64,000 nucleotides of DNA from NCBI GenBank assembly GCA_025463055.1, contig JAOAPV010000119.1, forward strand, positions 38,077-102,076, in the 5' to 3' direction. Of the stretch, positions 24,673-33,702 are shown one piece after another. The notes beneath the pieces were generated by a model, which saw nothing but the letters and a program-made list of their open reading frames with translations, had not been told where the DNA came from and did no database searches. The translations under genes were made by a program, and so were the position numbers. How positions within the stretch are numbered: the stretch's first letter is position 1; each line of letters opens with the position of its first letter. This DNA comes from Candidatus Acidiferrum typicum. Its GTDB lineage: Bacteria > Acidobacteriota > Terriglobia > Acidiferrales > UBA7541.

Positions 24673-25017
24673 ATGAAGAAGGCTGACCCAAGTTTGGTGA
24701 CGCGCAGCGCCTCGCGATTTTCGGCGTTGGGAGCGGAGCCGCGTCTGCAGATTTTGCGCTTGCTACTGGCGGCACATCCGGAGGGGATGGTCGCGGGAGA
24801 AGTGCAAGAGGAGATGGGCATACCGGCGTCGACGCTTTCGCACCATTTGGAAAAGCTCAAGCAGGTGGGTTTGGTGAAGGTGCGGCGCGAGAGCACATTC
24901 TTGCGGTACGCGGCGGATACGGACGCGCTGAGGGAAGTGATGACGTTCTTGTACGAGGAATGTTGTACGCGGAGCCGTGCGGTGGCTCCGGAGGCAGTGG
25001 TTCAGATTTCGCGATAA
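24673..25017 (+). CDS. arsR: ArsR-family metalloregulator
   Basis: This 114-residue winged-helix repressor has the core [35 protein letters not shown] (recognition helix) and [21 protein letters not shown] Cys pair near the C-terminus (EECCTRSR) is a plausible As(III) site, although the classical ELCVCDL motif is absent. It is followed 31 bases later by arsM, so it most likely represses that operon. The gap to the divergent TPR gene (24489-24672) should hold the promoter. Confidence 0.88.
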   Translation: MKKADPSLVTRSASRFSALGAEPRLQILRLLLAAHPEGMVAGEVQEEMGIPASTLSHHLEKLKQVGLVKVRRESTFLRYAADTDALREVMTFLYEECCTRSRAVAPEAVVQISR

Positions 25018-25048
25018 AGATGATGGTGGCGAATCAAGGAGAAGACCG

Positions 25049-25900
25049 ATGAGCGAGGCAAACATTCAGGAAGTGGTGAAGCAAAAGTATGGCGAGGCTG
25101 CAAAGCAGATGACAGCTGGTGGGACGGCGTGTTGCGGAGGTGGCGGGGAGCTGAGCGGGTGCGATCCCATCACGAAAAATTTGTATGACGAGGCGCAGAA
25201 GGCTGGCCTGCCTGCGGCGGCGGTGGCGGCTTCGCTGGGCTGCGGGAATCCTACGGCGCTGGCGAAGTTGCAGGCTGGCGAAGTGGTGCTGGACCTGGGG
25301 TCGGGCGGCGGCATTGACGTGCTGCTTTCGGCTAAGCGCGTGGGGCCGACCGGCAAGGCTTACGGGCTGGATATGACCGACGAGATGCTGGCGCTGGCGC
25401 GAGAGAATCAGAAGAAAGCGGGCATCGAGAACGTGGAGTTTCTTAGGGGCGCGATTGAGAATATTCCGCTGCCGGAGAACACGGTAGACGTAATTATTTC
25501 GAATTGCGTGATCAATCTTTCGGGAGACAAGGATCGCGTGCTGGCGGAGGCGTTTCGCGTGCTGAAACCGGGAGGGCGGCTGGCGGTTTCAGACGTGGTG
25601 GTGCGCGGCGAGGTGCCAGCGGAGATTCGGCGGAGCATGGAATTGTGGGTTGGGTGCATTGCGGGGGCGCTGGAGGAAAAGGAATATCAGGAGAAATTGG
25701 CGCGGGCGGGATTCGAATCGATTGAGGTGGAACCTACGCGGGTTTACAAGGCGGAGGAGGCTCGCGAGTTTCTGGGTGCGGCGGGACTTGATCCGGATGT
25801 GGTGGGCCCGCAGATTGACGGGAAATTCATCAGCGCGTTCGTGCGTGCTGTGAAACCGGCGAGCAAGACGGCGTGTTGCGGGCCTAGCTGCTGCGCGTGA
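25049..25900 (+). CDS. arsM: Arsenite S-adenosylmethionine methyltransferase
   Basis: ArsM methylates As(III) to volatile and less toxic methylarsenicals. The ATG at 25049 has AAGGAG seven bases upstream and gives 283 residues. The SAM motif is [17 protein letters not shown] (from residue 80); conserved cysteines are in the TACCGGGG region (28-29), [10 protein letters not shown] (153) and [12 protein letters not shown] (203), the last two corresponding to the As(III)-binding pair. The C-terminus ends CCGPSCCA, a Cys-rich tail common in these enzymes. It is co-transcribed with arsR. Confidence 0.95.
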   Translation: MSEANIQEVVKQKYGEAAKQMTAGGTACCGGGGELSGCDPITKNLYDEAQKAGLPAAAVAASLGCGNPTALAKLQAGEVVLDLGSGGGIDVLLSAKRVGPTGKAYGLDMTDEMLALARENQKKAGIENVEFLRGAIENIPLPENTVDVIISNCVINLSGDKDRVLAEAFRVLKPGGRLAVSDVVVRGEVPAEIRRSMELWVGCIAGALEEKEYQEKLARAGFESIEVEPTRVYKAEEAREFLGAAGLDPDVVGPQIDGKFISAFVRAVKPASKTACCGPSCCA

Positions 25901-25933
25901 TTTTTCGCGCCTCGTTTTTTCGGCGGGGCGTGA

Positions 25934-26167
25934 TTAATCGTTGGCGCGGTGAACTTTCATGTGCTTGTGGTCGGCTACGGGATCGACTAGCCGGAAGACG
26001 TGTTCGCCGCGATTGGGATCGAAGCGATAGAGAAGGACGGCATCGGCTGCGCGGTCTTCGCGGGCTAGCTCGAGTTCGGGATTGCTTACGACGACTTCGC
26101 CTTTGTTGTTTACGCGAAGTTCCGTGCCCACCTGCAAAACAATTTTCATTTCCTCGCTTGCGGCCAT
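25934..26167 (-). CDS. Small conserved-looking hypothetical protein
   Basis: This 77-residue cytosolic protein has ATG at 26167 preceded by GGAGG at good spacing. The sequence (KIVLQVGTELRVNNKGEVVV, AVLLYRFDPNRGEHVFRLVD) suggests a small beta-rich fold. It is convergent with arsM and lies downstream of purH on the same strand, about 100 bases after the start side of that gene's stop. The family is not recognised. Confidence 0.6.
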   Translation of the reverse strand: MAASEEMKIVLQVGTELRVNNKGEVVVSNPELELAREDRAADAVLLYRFDPNRGEHVFRLVDPVADHKHMKVHRAND

Positions 26168-26268
26168 GGCGCCCTCCAGTTTGCGTGATTGCTAAATTTT
26201 GGATGCAGCGAGTGCGCGGAACGGCGCATGCAGTGCGCTTTCCCACCGATATAGGGCGCTCGCTAGCG

Positions 26269-27840
26269 CTAGTGCAGAAAGTGGCGCATGCCGGTGAAGA
26301 CCATGGCTAGACCGAGGCGGTCCGCTGCGGCGATGACATCGTTGTCGCGTACGGAGCCGCCGGGCTGGATGACGGCGGTGGCGCCGGCTTTGGCGGCTTC
26401 TTCAACGCCGTCGGGGAACGGAAAGAACGCGTCAGAGGCGACCACGCTGCCTTGCAGAGGCGATTGCGCTTTCATCACCGCGAGTTTGACGGAATCGACG
26501 CGGCTCATCTGGCCGGCGCCGACACCGAGAGTGGCGCCGTCCCGGGCGAAGACGATGGCGTTGGATTTTACGTGTTTGCAGACCTTCCAGGCGAAGCGCA
26601 TGTTGTGCATTTCTTCCGGGGAGGGGACGCGCTTGGTGACGGTGCGCAGTTCCGCATCGTTGATTACGCCGAGATCAGGTTGCTGCACGAGCATGCCGCC
26701 GAGGATGCGCTTGAGTTGAAGCTCGCGGTCGGGTTCGAGACCGCCCGGAGGTAGCTCGAGGAGGCGGAGATTTTTTTTGGCGGCGAAAATGGATTTTGCT
26801 TTTTCGTCGAAGGCGGGGGCAGCGATGCATTCGGCGAAGAGCTTGGCGACTTCTTCGGCAGTGGCGGCGTCGACCGGGCGATTGAAGGCTAATACGCCGC
26901 CAAAGGCGGAAATAGGATCGGAGGCGAGCGCTTTCAGGTAGGCGTCGCGCAGAGTTTCTTGCTCGGCGGTGCCGCACGGATTGTTGTGCTTGATGATGAC
27001 GGCAGCGGGCCGGCTGAATTCTGCGGCGAGGCTGCGGGCGGCTTCGAGGTCGACCAAATTGTTGTAGGAAAGCTCCTTGCCTTGGAGCTGCTTCGCGGCT
27101 GCGAGACCTTGCGGCGGGCGTCCGGCGGGAATGTAGAGCGCCGCGGCTTGGTGCGGATTTTCGCCGTAGCGGAGTTCTTGTTGACGGCGAAGGGCTAGGT
27201 GCAGGCGCTGGGGAAGGGCCGGTTTTTCAGTTAGCACGACGTGATTAGTGGAGGCGGAAAGGCGCTCGACTTCTGTGGCAATCATGCCGTCGTAGCGGGA
27301 AGTGGTGGCGAAAACTTTGCGGGCGAGATCGAGACGCGTTGCGAGCGACGTGTCCTGCGAAGATTCAAGCTCTTGCGCTACGCGATCGTAATCGGCTGGG
27401 TCGGTGATTACCGTGACGCTTTCGCAGTTTTTTGCGGCGGAGCGGAGCATGGTGGGGCCGCCGATGTCGATATTTTCGATGAGCTCCTCGGCGGTGAGAT
27501 CTTTTTTTGCGGCGGTGGCTTCGAAGGGGTAGAGATTTACGACCACCAAGTCGATCGGGGCGATGCCGTGTTCGGCGGCTTGCTTTTGATCTTCGGCGAG
27601 ATTGCGGCGAAAGAGCAGGCCGCCATGGACTTTGGGATGCAGCGTCTTTACGCGGCCGCCAAGCATTTCTGGCCAGCCGGTGAATTCGGAAACGTCGCGG
27701 ACGGCGAGACCGGCTTCGCGAAGGATTTTGGCACTGCCACCGGTGGAGAGAATTTCGATGCGGAAGGCCGCGAGCTTTTTGGCGAAATCTACGATTCCTG
27801 TTTTGTCGAAAACGCTGATGAGCGCGCGCTGCACCGCCAT
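26269..27840 (-). CDS. purH: Bifunctional AICAR transformylase/IMP cyclohydrolase
   Basis: PurH carries out the last two steps of IMP synthesis. The 523-residue sequence has the MGS-like cyclohydrolase domain (RALISVFDKTGIVDFAKKLA, EILSTGGSAKILREAG, VKTLHPKVHGGLL) and the transformylase domain (RYGENPHQAAALYIP, KHNNPCGTAEQ, FVRDGATLGVGAGQMSRVDS-like and ASDAFFPFPDGVEEA with the C-terminal VFTGMRHFLH). It is full length. The gene is transcribed alone, towards the small ORF at 25934. Confidence 0.97.
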   Translation of the reverse strand: MAVQRALISVFDKTGIVDFAKKLAAFRIEILSTGGSAKILREAGLAVRDVSEFTGWPEMLGGRVKTLHPKVHGGLLFRRNLAEDQKQAAEHGIAPIDLVVVNLYPFEATAAKKDLTAEELIENIDIGGPTMLRSAAKNCESVTVITDPADYDRVAQELESSQDTSLATRLDLARKVFATTSRYDGMIATEVERLSASTNHVVLTEKPALPQRLHLALRRQQELRYGENPHQAAALYIPAGRPPQGLAAAKQLQGKELSYNNLVDLEAARSLAAEFSRPAAVIIKHNNPCGTAEQETLRDAYLKALASDPISAFGGVLAFNRPVDAATAEEVAKLFAECIAAPAFDEKAKSIFAAKKNLRLLELPPGGLEPDRELQLKRILGGMLVQQPDLGVINDAELRTVTKRVPSPEEMHNMRFAWKVCKHVKSNAIVFARDGATLGVGAGQMSRVDSVKLAVMKAQSPLQGSVVASDAFFPFPDGVEEAAKAGATAVIQPGGSVRDNDVIAAADRLGLAMVFTGMRHFLH

Positions 27841-27952
27841 GCCCTGCCCTCCAGAAAAGTAGAACAGTGTAAGCGTGGCACGTTTTCAGGGAAAGAGGAA
27901 ACCGCGGAGAGACGACAGCGGAACGGCCGAGACAAACAAATGGAATTGTTGG

Positions 27953-28579
27953 TTAAGTTTTTACTAGAGCTTTGAGCTTGACTTCCCCATTGACCACTTC
28001 GACGACGTATTCCACTTCGCGACAATTTTTCTGTTTTTGCAGCTCCTTCGTTTTCTTGCTGACGAATTCGCTGAAATTTTCGCGTGACTGTTTAATGCTG
28101 CCGCCAGTCTGTTGCATGGCTTGCTGAAAAGCCTGATACAACTGGTCAACCTTGTCGGCCTCGCGTTCGGGTTCGGAGCAAACCATGCGGAAGGACGTTG
28201 GCTGGGGCGTGGCCGGGTGTGCCTCAGCCGCGGCTTTGGCGCGTTCGGCTTCGATGGCCTTGGCTGCGGCTCCGAAGTGGCGCTGTACTTTTCCTTCTTC
28301 TTTTTGCTGGAGCTTCTTGCGGAAAACGTCTTTGTACTTCGCGTACGTTTGCGTGAGGTTGTTGTAGCGGAAGCGCTGGCCAAATTTCATCTCGCCGCCG
28401 CGCTCGCCGTAGCGCTTGATGATCGTTTCGATGCGCCACTCGATTTCGGTGGGCGGACGCTTCCTGCCACCGCCGAAATATTGGTCGTATTCGATTTTGA
28501 GCTGGCGAATGTCTTTTTCGAGCTGCGACATTTCTTCGTCGATCGTCGCCATGGCTGAGGAAGCCCCCGCTTCACCCAT
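27953..28579 (-). CDS. Coiled-coil protein, MXAN_5187 C-terminal-domain-like
   Basis: This 208-residue soluble protein is highly charged. Residues 12-40 form a likely coiled coil (DEEMSQLEKDIRQLKIEYDQ), followed by the conserved-looking block FGGGRKRPPTEIEWRIETII and FGQRFRYNNLTQTYAKYKDV, which I associate with the MXAN_5187 C-terminal domain. A Lys/Ala/Glu-rich middle precedes VDQLYQAFQQAMQQTGGS and ENFSEFVSKKTKELQKQKNC. ATG at 28552 (MATIDEE) is an alternative start. The function is unknown; related domains are attached to signalling proteins in myxobacteria. Confidence 0.65.
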   Translation of the reverse strand: MGEAGASSAMATIDEEMSQLEKDIRQLKIEYDQYFGGGRKRPPTEIEWRIETIIKRYGERGGEMKFGQRFRYNNLTQTYAKYKDVFRKKLQQKEEGKVQRHFGAAAKAIEAERAKAAAEAHPATPQPTSFRMVCSEPEREADKVDQLYQAFQQAMQQTGGSIKQSRENFSEFVSKKTKELQKQKNCREVEYVVEVVNGEVKLKALVKT

Positions 28580-28699
28580 GCTAGGAGGAGAGGGTCAGCG
28601 CGTCAACAGAATGGAAGCGGCAGGAGGCTGATTCGGCACCGTCTGGCGGTTGGGGTGCTCGGCGTTGCGGGCTGGGCGGGTGTGTGTTGAAATGGCCGC

Positions 28700-30127
28700 A
28701 TGGAATCGCGGGCTAAACGAGCGCTTACGGCGGACCAAACGGATTTGCTGCGGCAGATTCCGTCTGTAGACGAACTGCTGGCTCAGCCGCGGCTGGCGGC
28801 GATCGCGTCGCGAGTAAACCGCGAGCTGCTGGTAGAAATAGCGCGCGCGGTTTTGGCGGAGGTGCGGGGGCGGATCACTGGCGAAGGCTCGGCGGCGATC
28901 GCGCTGGATTCTTCGTCGCTGGAAGAGCGGATTGCTTCGATGGTCGAGCGGGTGCTGGCCTCTTCACTAGAGCCGGTGATCAATGCAACCGGCGTAGTTT
29001 TGCACACGAACCTTGGGCGTGCGCCGCTAAGCGGCCCGGCGGCAGAAGAGATTCGGCGCAGCGCAACTAGCTACAGCAACCTTGAATATGACTTGGAAGC
29101 GGGCGCGCGCGGCAAGCGCGACGTGCATGTTGCGGAGATGCTTGAGCGCTTGACTGGCGCAGAGGCCGCCATTGTGGTCAACAACTGCGCGGCGGCGGTG
29201 CTGCTGGTGCTCGCAGCGCTGGCGAAGGGCGGAGAGGTACTTGTTTCACGGGGCGAGCTGATTGAAATCGGAGACGGCTTCCGCATTCCGGAAATTATGG
29301 CGCAAAGCGGTGCGGTGCTTCGTGAGATTGGGACTACGAATCGCACGCGTATCGTGGATTACGAAAGCGCGATCAATGAGAATACGCGGCTGTTGCTGCG
29401 CGTGCATCCTTCGAACTTTACGATTACCGGTTTTGCGGAAAAGCCTTCCCTGGAGGAACTTGTCTCGCTTGGGCAACGCTCGGGTTTGCCGCTAGTCGAG
29501 GACTTGGGGTCGGGTTGCCTGGTCGACCTTTCGGGTGCGGGGATTGCGGAGCCGACGGTTCGGCAGAGTGTGGATGCCGGCGTTTCCATTGTGATGTTCA
29601 GCGGAGACAAGTTGCTGGGCGGTCCGCAAGCTGGGATCATCGCCGGGAAACAGGAACTGATCGGCCGCGTTCGGCGACATCCGCTATTTCGTGCTCTTCG
29701 TGTGGACAAGCTGACGACCGCGGCATTGGCGGCGACACTGGGAGCCTATCTGCGAGGCGCGATGGACGAGATTCCGGCGTTGCGCATGATTCGCATGAGT
29801 GTTCAGGAAATCACGCGGCGCGCGGAGAATTTTCTTCGCGAGCTCACGCCGGAGCTGCCGTTGGGTGAAGTCGAGTTGGAGATTGCGGACGGGAGCTCTT
29901 TGGCGGGAGGTGGCTCGACGCCGACGCAGTCGCTCCCGACGAAGCTCATACGCATTGCAAGCGCGCGATACTCTGCAGCACAACTCGAGCAGCGGCTGCG
30001 GCGGGCCCCCGCGGGGATTTCGGTGATTGCCCGGGTAGAAGACGATCGCCTTATCATTGACCTGCGTACCGTATCGGCCGAACAGGAACCAGTGTTAGTC
30101 AGAACCCTGGCAGCAGTCCTCCGGTGA
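28700..30127 (+). CDS. selA: L-seryl-tRNA(Sec) selenium transferase
   Basis: SelA converts Ser-tRNA(Sec) to Sec-tRNA(Sec) with selenophosphate. The 475-residue sequence is complete: the N-terminal helical domain (SVDELLAQPRLAAIASRVN), VINATGVVLHTNLGRAPLSG, NNCAAAVLLVLAAL, and the PLP-lysine motif VMFSGDKLLGGPQAGIIAG with Lys at about residue 304. The C-terminal part contains STPTQSLPTKLIRI, as in active enzymes. Its presence implies selenocysteine use in this organism, but selB, selD and tRNA-Sec are not in the window. It is followed by a small two-gene unit. Confidence 0.95.
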   Translation: MESRAKRALTADQTDLLRQIPSVDELLAQPRLAAIASRVNRELLVEIARAVLAEVRGRITGEGSAAIALDSSSLEERIASMVERVLASSLEPVINATGVVLHTNLGRAPLSGPAAEEIRRSATSYSNLEYDLEAGARGKRDVHVAEMLERLTGAEAAIVVNNCAAAVLLVLAALAKGGEVLVSRGELIEIGDGFRIPEIMAQSGAVLREIGTTNRTRIVDYESAINENTRLLLRVHPSNFTITGFAEKPSLEELVSLGQRSGLPLVEDLGSGCLVDLSGAGIAEPTVRQSVDAGVSIVMFSGDKLLGGPQAGIIAGKQELIGRVRRHPLFRALRVDKLTTAALAATLGAYLRGAMDEIPALRMIRMSVQEITRRAENFLRELTPELPLGEVELEIADGSSLAGGGSTPTQSLPTKLIRIASARYSAAQLEQRLRRAPAGISVIARVEDDRLIIDLRTVSAEQEPVLVRTLAAVLR

Positions 30128-30150
30128 GCTTACTCACCCTGATTTCTGAT

Positions 30151-30175
30151 ATTATATAGGCGTTATATAGGAGGA
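30151..30175 (+). promoter_or_regulatory. AT-rich direct repeat and ribosome site before the RHH gene
   Basis: Two copies of TTATATAGG (30152-30160 and 30163-30171) are spaced 11 bases apart in an AT-rich patch within GC-rich DNA. The second runs into the ribosome site AGGAGG just before the ATG at 30179. A promoter -10 and an autoregulatory operator are both plausible; this is inference from position. Confidence 0.4.
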
Positions 30176-30178
30176 CTC

Positions 30179-30436
30179 ATGGCGACCGCATTGCTACATT
30201 TGGACGCAAGACAAAAGCAGCGGCTTGTGCACCGAGCCAAACTCCGCGGCAAGTCTTTTTCCCAGGAAGTCCGCGATGCGCTGGAGCTATATCTGGCAGT
30301 CCCCGTCGAAACCGAAGAGGAACTGAGCAGTTTAGCCAGAGCTGCAAATCTTTCCGCCGATCGCACGATCAAGAAGCTGGACGAAACAATTGATTACGTG
30401 GATCGCACCCTCAAGAAGGCGAGGAACGGTAGGTGA
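30179..30436 (+). CDS. Small ribbon-helix-helix-like protein
   Basis: This 85-residue protein begins ATALLHLDARQKQRLVHRAK followed by GKSFSQEVRDALELYL, the strand-helix-helix layout of ribbon-helix-helix antitoxins and repressors. The C-terminal half (SADRTIKKLDETIDYVDRTL) looks like a helical partner-binding tail. A strong AGGAGG site precedes the ATG. Its stop overlaps the GTG start of the next gene, so the two are translationally coupled, the arrangement of toxin-antitoxin or regulator-partner pairs. No known toxin is recognised next to it. Confidence 0.65.
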   Translation: MATALLHLDARQKQRLVHRAKLRGKSFSQEVRDALELYLAVPVETEEELSSLARAANLSADRTIKKLDETIDYVDRTLKKARNGR

Positions 30437-30669
30437 CCTGGGCCGGAGAGGCACTGGCAGCAATCCGCAAGATCGTGTTGATTGAGGAGCGAATCGGCAG
30501 CCTCAGCGAACGGGTGAAAGTGTTAACTGATTCCTATGTGGAGTTAGACCGCCGTCTCCTGAAAATGGAGGCAAAATTCGAATTACTGGAGAGTCTATCG
30601 GGGCGGCAAAGAAAAGAGCTGCCTGCTAGGGCGTCCAGACCGAAAACAAAATCCAAGAGGACTGAATAA
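30433..30669 (+). CDS. Small coiled-coil protein coupled to the RHH gene
   Basis: This 78-residue protein starts at GTG 30433, overlapping the previous stop by four bases. Residues 8-58 form a predicted coiled coil (IRKIVLIEERIGSLSERVKV, LDRRLLKMEAKFELLESL), and the tail is strongly basic (RPKTKSKR). No catalytic motif is seen. It is probably a structural or binding partner of the upstream RHH-like protein. The alcohol dehydrogenase start follows seven bases later. Confidence 0.6.
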   Translation: MTWAGEALAAIRKIVLIEERIGSLSERVKVLTDSYVELDRRLLKMEAKFELLESLSGRQRKELPARASRPKTKSKRTE

Positions 30670-30676
30670 GAAGTCC

Positions 30677-31681
30677 GTGCTCGCCTTCGCTGTTCACAAT
30701 CAAAAACTCGTGATGAAAGAAAGGCCTTTGCCAAAGTTGCGCGCTGGGTGGGCGCTTGTGCGCGTGAGGATGGCGGGGATTTGCAACACAGACATTGAGA
30801 TTTTATGCGGATATCACGACTTTCGTGGTACGCCAGGGCATGAATTTGTTGGCGAAGTTGCGGAGGTTCGTGGCGCTTCGGCTCAAGAGCGGGCTCGTTG
30901 GCGCGGCCGTCGAGTGGTGGGCGAGATCAATGTCAGTTGTTCGGCTTATGGTTACCGTCCCGTCTGCACTTTTTGCCGGCGCGGTCTGAAAACGCATTGT
31001 GCAAGACGAACCGTACTCGGGATCGTTGGACATGATGGCGCGTTCGCGGAGTATTTGACGCTGCCGCTGGAGAATTTGCACGTTGTCCCCGATTCGGTTA
31101 GTGATGAGCAAGCGGTTTTTGTCGAGCCGCTGGCGGCCGCGTGCGAAATTCTTGATCAAATCAACATCAGCACATTCCGTGAAGCCGCGGTTCTCGGAGA
31201 CGGCAAACTAGCTCAACTCATCGCGCGCGTTTTGCGGACAAAACTGCCGCACGTCGTTATGTACGGCAAACACGATAAGAAGCTGGCACTGGTGCGGAGG
31301 GTTGGAGTGAAAGCGAGACGCGTTCGCGGCGATGCCAGCGATGTGAAACGCCTTCGCGAATCTTATGGATTGGTTGTCGAAGCAACTGGATCGCCGAGCG
31401 GATTAGCGCTCGCCCAACGACTGACCGAGCCACGCGGCACTCTCGTCCTGAAATCCACGTTCCACGGCACGGCGCCGGTGGAAACCTGGCCCATTGTAGT
31501 AAAAGAGATCACGGTGATTGGCTCGCGTTGCGGCCCTTTCGCCAAAGCACTCGCGCTTCTGCGCTCCGGCAAGGTCGATCCTGCGGCGCTCATCACGCGT
31601 ACGTTTTCCTTGGCTGAAGCGGGGCTGGCTATTCAATTTGCGCAGAAAAATGGAGCAATGAAGGTCCTTCTAAAGCCATGA
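30677..31681 (+). CDS. Zinc-dependent alcohol dehydrogenase family protein (MDR)
   Basis: This is a 334-residue medium-chain dehydrogenase with zinc ligands: AGICNTDIEI (catalytic Cys), GTPGHEFVGEV (His-Glu), and a structural-zinc lobe with four Cys in the stretch CSAYGYRPVCTFCRRGLKTH plus the following Cys. The Rossmann part contains EAAVLGDGKLAQLIARVL and LVVEATGSPSGLALAQRL. It resembles sorbitol/threonine dehydrogenase-like proteins acting on sugars or polyols; the substrate is unknown. GTG at 30677 is the start. It is followed, convergently, by larB. Confidence 0.82.
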   Translation: MLAFAVHNQKLVMKERPLPKLRAGWALVRVRMAGICNTDIEILCGYHDFRGTPGHEFVGEVAEVRGASAQERARWRGRRVVGEINVSCSAYGYRPVCTFCRRGLKTHCARRTVLGIVGHDGAFAEYLTLPLENLHVVPDSVSDEQAVFVEPLAAACEILDQINISTFREAAVLGDGKLAQLIARVLRTKLPHVVMYGKHDKKLALVRRVGVKARRVRGDASDVKRLRESYGLVVEATGSPSGLALAQRLTEPRGTLVLKSTFHGTAPVETWPIVVKEITVIGSRCGPFAKALALLRSGKVDPAALITRTFSLAEAGLAIQFAQKNGAMKVLLKP

Positions 31682-31707
31682 TCCACGCTCTGAGTTCGGT
31701 TCAAATT

Positions 31708-32475
31708 CTAAAGGCGATTGATGCAGGACGCGACGCAGCCAGCGCCGAAACCGTTGTCGATGTTGACGACCGTGACGTTCGAGGCGCAACTGTTTAGCAT
31801 CCCGAGCAGGGCCGCTACGCCCCCGAAGCTGGCGCCGTATCCAACGCTGGTCGGCACGGCGATCACTGGAACGCCCACGAGCCCGCCGACCACGCTGGGG
31901 AGCGCGCCTTCCATACCTGCGACGCAGATGATTACGCGGGCTTCGGCAAGTTTCTCGCGGTGCTCCAACAATCGGTGAATGCCTGCGACGCCGACGTCAT
32001 ACAATGGCTCGGCACGATTGCCCATCATGCGTGCGGTCAGAAGAGCTTCCTCGGCCACCGGGATGTCGCTGGTTCCTGCAGAAACAACGAAAATTTGCCC
32101 CTTGCCGGTGATCTCGCGGCTGCGCTCGATGGTGATTACGCCCGAGAGCGCATGAAATTTCGCGGCGTTCTTTGCTGAAGGGTTGGCGCGGCGCACAGCC
32201 TTGAACATGGCAGCGTCCGCGCGAGTGATCAGAACATTCTGCCGTGTGCCTTTCCGGCGCAGCATAGATTTAACAATTTCCGCAACTTGCTCCGGCGTCT
32301 TTCCTTTGCCAAAAACGACTTCCGCATATCCTTGGCGCAGGGCGCGATGATGATCGACTTTGGCAAAGCCCAAATCTTCAAAAGGAAGATGCTTCAAGCG
32401 AGCAACGGCGCTGTCGGGCGGCAGCGCGCCGAGGCGCACAAGGTCCAAGAGCTGGTGAAGTTCGCGTTCGTTCAT
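31708..32475 (-). CDS. larB: Nickel pincer cofactor biosynthesis protein LarB
   Basis: LarB carboxylates and hydrolyses nicotinic acid adenine dinucleotide in making the nickel-pincer cofactor of lactate racemase and related enzymes. The 255-residue sequence has the N-terminal helix pair ([39 protein letters not shown]) and the PurE-like C-domain ([71 protein letters not shown]). It is full length. LarC, LarE and LarA are not adjacent. It follows the NTF2-like gene with a 21-base gap. Confidence 0.93.
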   Translation of the reverse strand: MNERELHQLLDLVRLGALPPDSAVARLKHLPFEDLGFAKVDHHRALRQGYAEVVFGKGKTPEQVAEIVKSMLRRKGTRQNVLITRADAAMFKAVRRANPSAKNAAKFHALSGVITIERSREITGKGQIFVVSAGTSDIPVAEEALLTARMMGNRAEPLYDVGVAGIHRLLEHREKLAEARVIICVAGMEGALPSVVGGLVGVPVIAVPTSVGYGASFGGVAALLGMLNSCASNVTVVNIDNGFGAGCVASCINRL

Positions 32476-32496
32476 GAATCCGTAGATGCTGCGGTT

Positions 32497-32916
32497 CTAG
32501 GGCTGGCTCTCGCCCATGAGCTTTCGCAAGGGTTGATTGTCCGCGTAAACGCGCCACTCTGCAACGAGACCGTCGCGGATTATGGCCCGCCACGCGGCCG
32601 GCACTTCCCAGAAATTGTTGCCGGAAACCTCTCCATTGCCCGCGTAGACGCCGCTGGCGCTGCCGAAAATGGCCAACTTGTCGCCCGTCTGAAAAAACTC
32701 TTCGGCGTGAACCTGATAATCGCGGATGATCTTGAAATAAGCGGTCCAGCCTTCACGCATTTTTTCGCGTCCGATGAAACGCTCGCCCATGGCATCTTGA
32801 AAGACGTGCCCATCGGTCATGAGCTCGCAGATGCGGTCGACGTCACCCGCATTGATGCGGTTAATAAAGTCCATCGCTACATCGAGAGGCTCTCTGGCAG
32901 GCTGCACAGTCGCCAT
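32497..32916 (-). CDS. SnoaL/NTF2-fold protein
   Basis: This 139-residue protein has the SnoaL-like layout: DFINRINAGDVDRICELMTD, HVFQDAMGERFIGREKMREG, the WTAYFKIIRDYQVHAEEFFQ strand, and a closing LVAEWRVYADNQPLRKL. The fold forms a hydrophobic pocket used by isomerases, cyclases and ligand-binding proteins; no catalytic assignment can be made. It is upstream of larB on the same strand and divergent from ubiX. Confidence 0.8.
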   Translation of the reverse strand: MATVQPAREPLDVAMDFINRINAGDVDRICELMTDGHVFQDAMGERFIGREKMREGWTAYFKIIRDYQVHAEEFFQTGDKLAIFGSASGVYAGNGEVSGNNFWEVPAAWRAIIRDGLVAEWRVYADNQPLRKLMGESQP

Positions 32917-33011
32917 ATTTCGTCTCCTTTGGGCCAGAGCGTCAGTATATCGCGCGATTCACGCGGAAAGTTGCACGTTCTTGACTTGGCCGGAAGTGGC
33001 TGCGAGACTGA

Positions 33012-33659
33012 ATGAATCCAGACACTATGCCGCCACAAGGACAAATCATCACTGTAGGTGTGACCGGAGCGAGTGGCGCGCTTTTTGCGCAGAAAGCCCT
33101 GGCGCTTCTCGAAGACGATGCTCGCGTTGCGCGAGTGCATTTGGTGGTCACGGAAACCGGGCAGCGGCTTTTTGCCGAGGAGATGGGGCTCACGTCCGGT
33201 GACCTGAAGCAGTTGCCGAGCCGGATCCTGGGCCGCACGACGAACAAGATTGAGATCCTGCCTAACAAGGACGTTGGCGCGTCCATTGCATCGGGGAGCT
33301 ACGAAGTCGATTCGATGTTAGTGATCCCGTGCTCAATGGGCACACTGGCGGCGATCGCGAACGGGATCAGTGACGATTTGATTGCTCGCGCCGCCGACGT
33401 CATGCTCAAAGAGGGGCGCAAATTGGTGCTTTGCATTCGCGACACGCCATTCAATCGGATTCATTTGGAGAATATGCTGCGAGCGCAGCAGGCGGGCGCA
33501 GTCATAATGCCGGCAATTCCAGCGTTTTATGACCAGCCCAAAACGATCGATGACCTCGTGACGCAGTACACCTGCCGCGTGCTGGCGCAGATCGGTTTGC
33601 CGCAAGAGAGAATGTACCGCTGGGTGGGTCGTTCTTCATCGAGAGAAGCGAAGGCATGA
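33012..33659 (+). CDS. ubiX: Flavin prenyltransferase UbiX
   Basis: UbiX makes prenylated FMN, the cofactor of UbiD-type decarboxylases. The 215-residue protein has IITVGVTGASGALFAQKALA at the N-terminus, VVTETGQRLFAEE, ASIASGSYEVDSMLVIPCSM and LVLCIRDTPFNRIHLENMLR, all typical. Next to mqnP and mqnE, it most likely supports the decarboxylation step of futalosine-route menaquinone synthesis, with a UbiD/MqnL partner elsewhere. Confidence 0.95.
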   Translation: MNPDTMPPQGQIITVGVTGASGALFAQKALALLEDDARVARVHLVVTETGQRLFAEEMGLTSGDLKQLPSRILGRTTNKIEILPNKDVGASIASGSYEVDSMLVIPCSMGTLAAIANGISDDLIARAADVMLKEGRKLVLCIRDTPFNRIHLENMLRAQQAGAVIMPAIPAFYDQPKTIDDLVTQYTCRVLAQIGLPQERMYRWVGRSSSREAKA

Positions 33660-33702
33660 ATCTGCTGGCCGCGGGCTCTGTGACTTACTGACTTTTCCGC
33701 TG

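Noticed and set aside
30179..30669. A classical toxin-antitoxin module
   Set aside because: The first protein is antitoxin-like, but the second has no toxin fold or catalytic residues; reported as an open question instead.
31681..31708. An extra copy of the TCTAAAGG repeat (ATTCTAAAGGCGATTG)
   Set aside because: It lacks the AAGTG block and the C-rich tract and coincides with the larB stop codon, so chance is sufficient.
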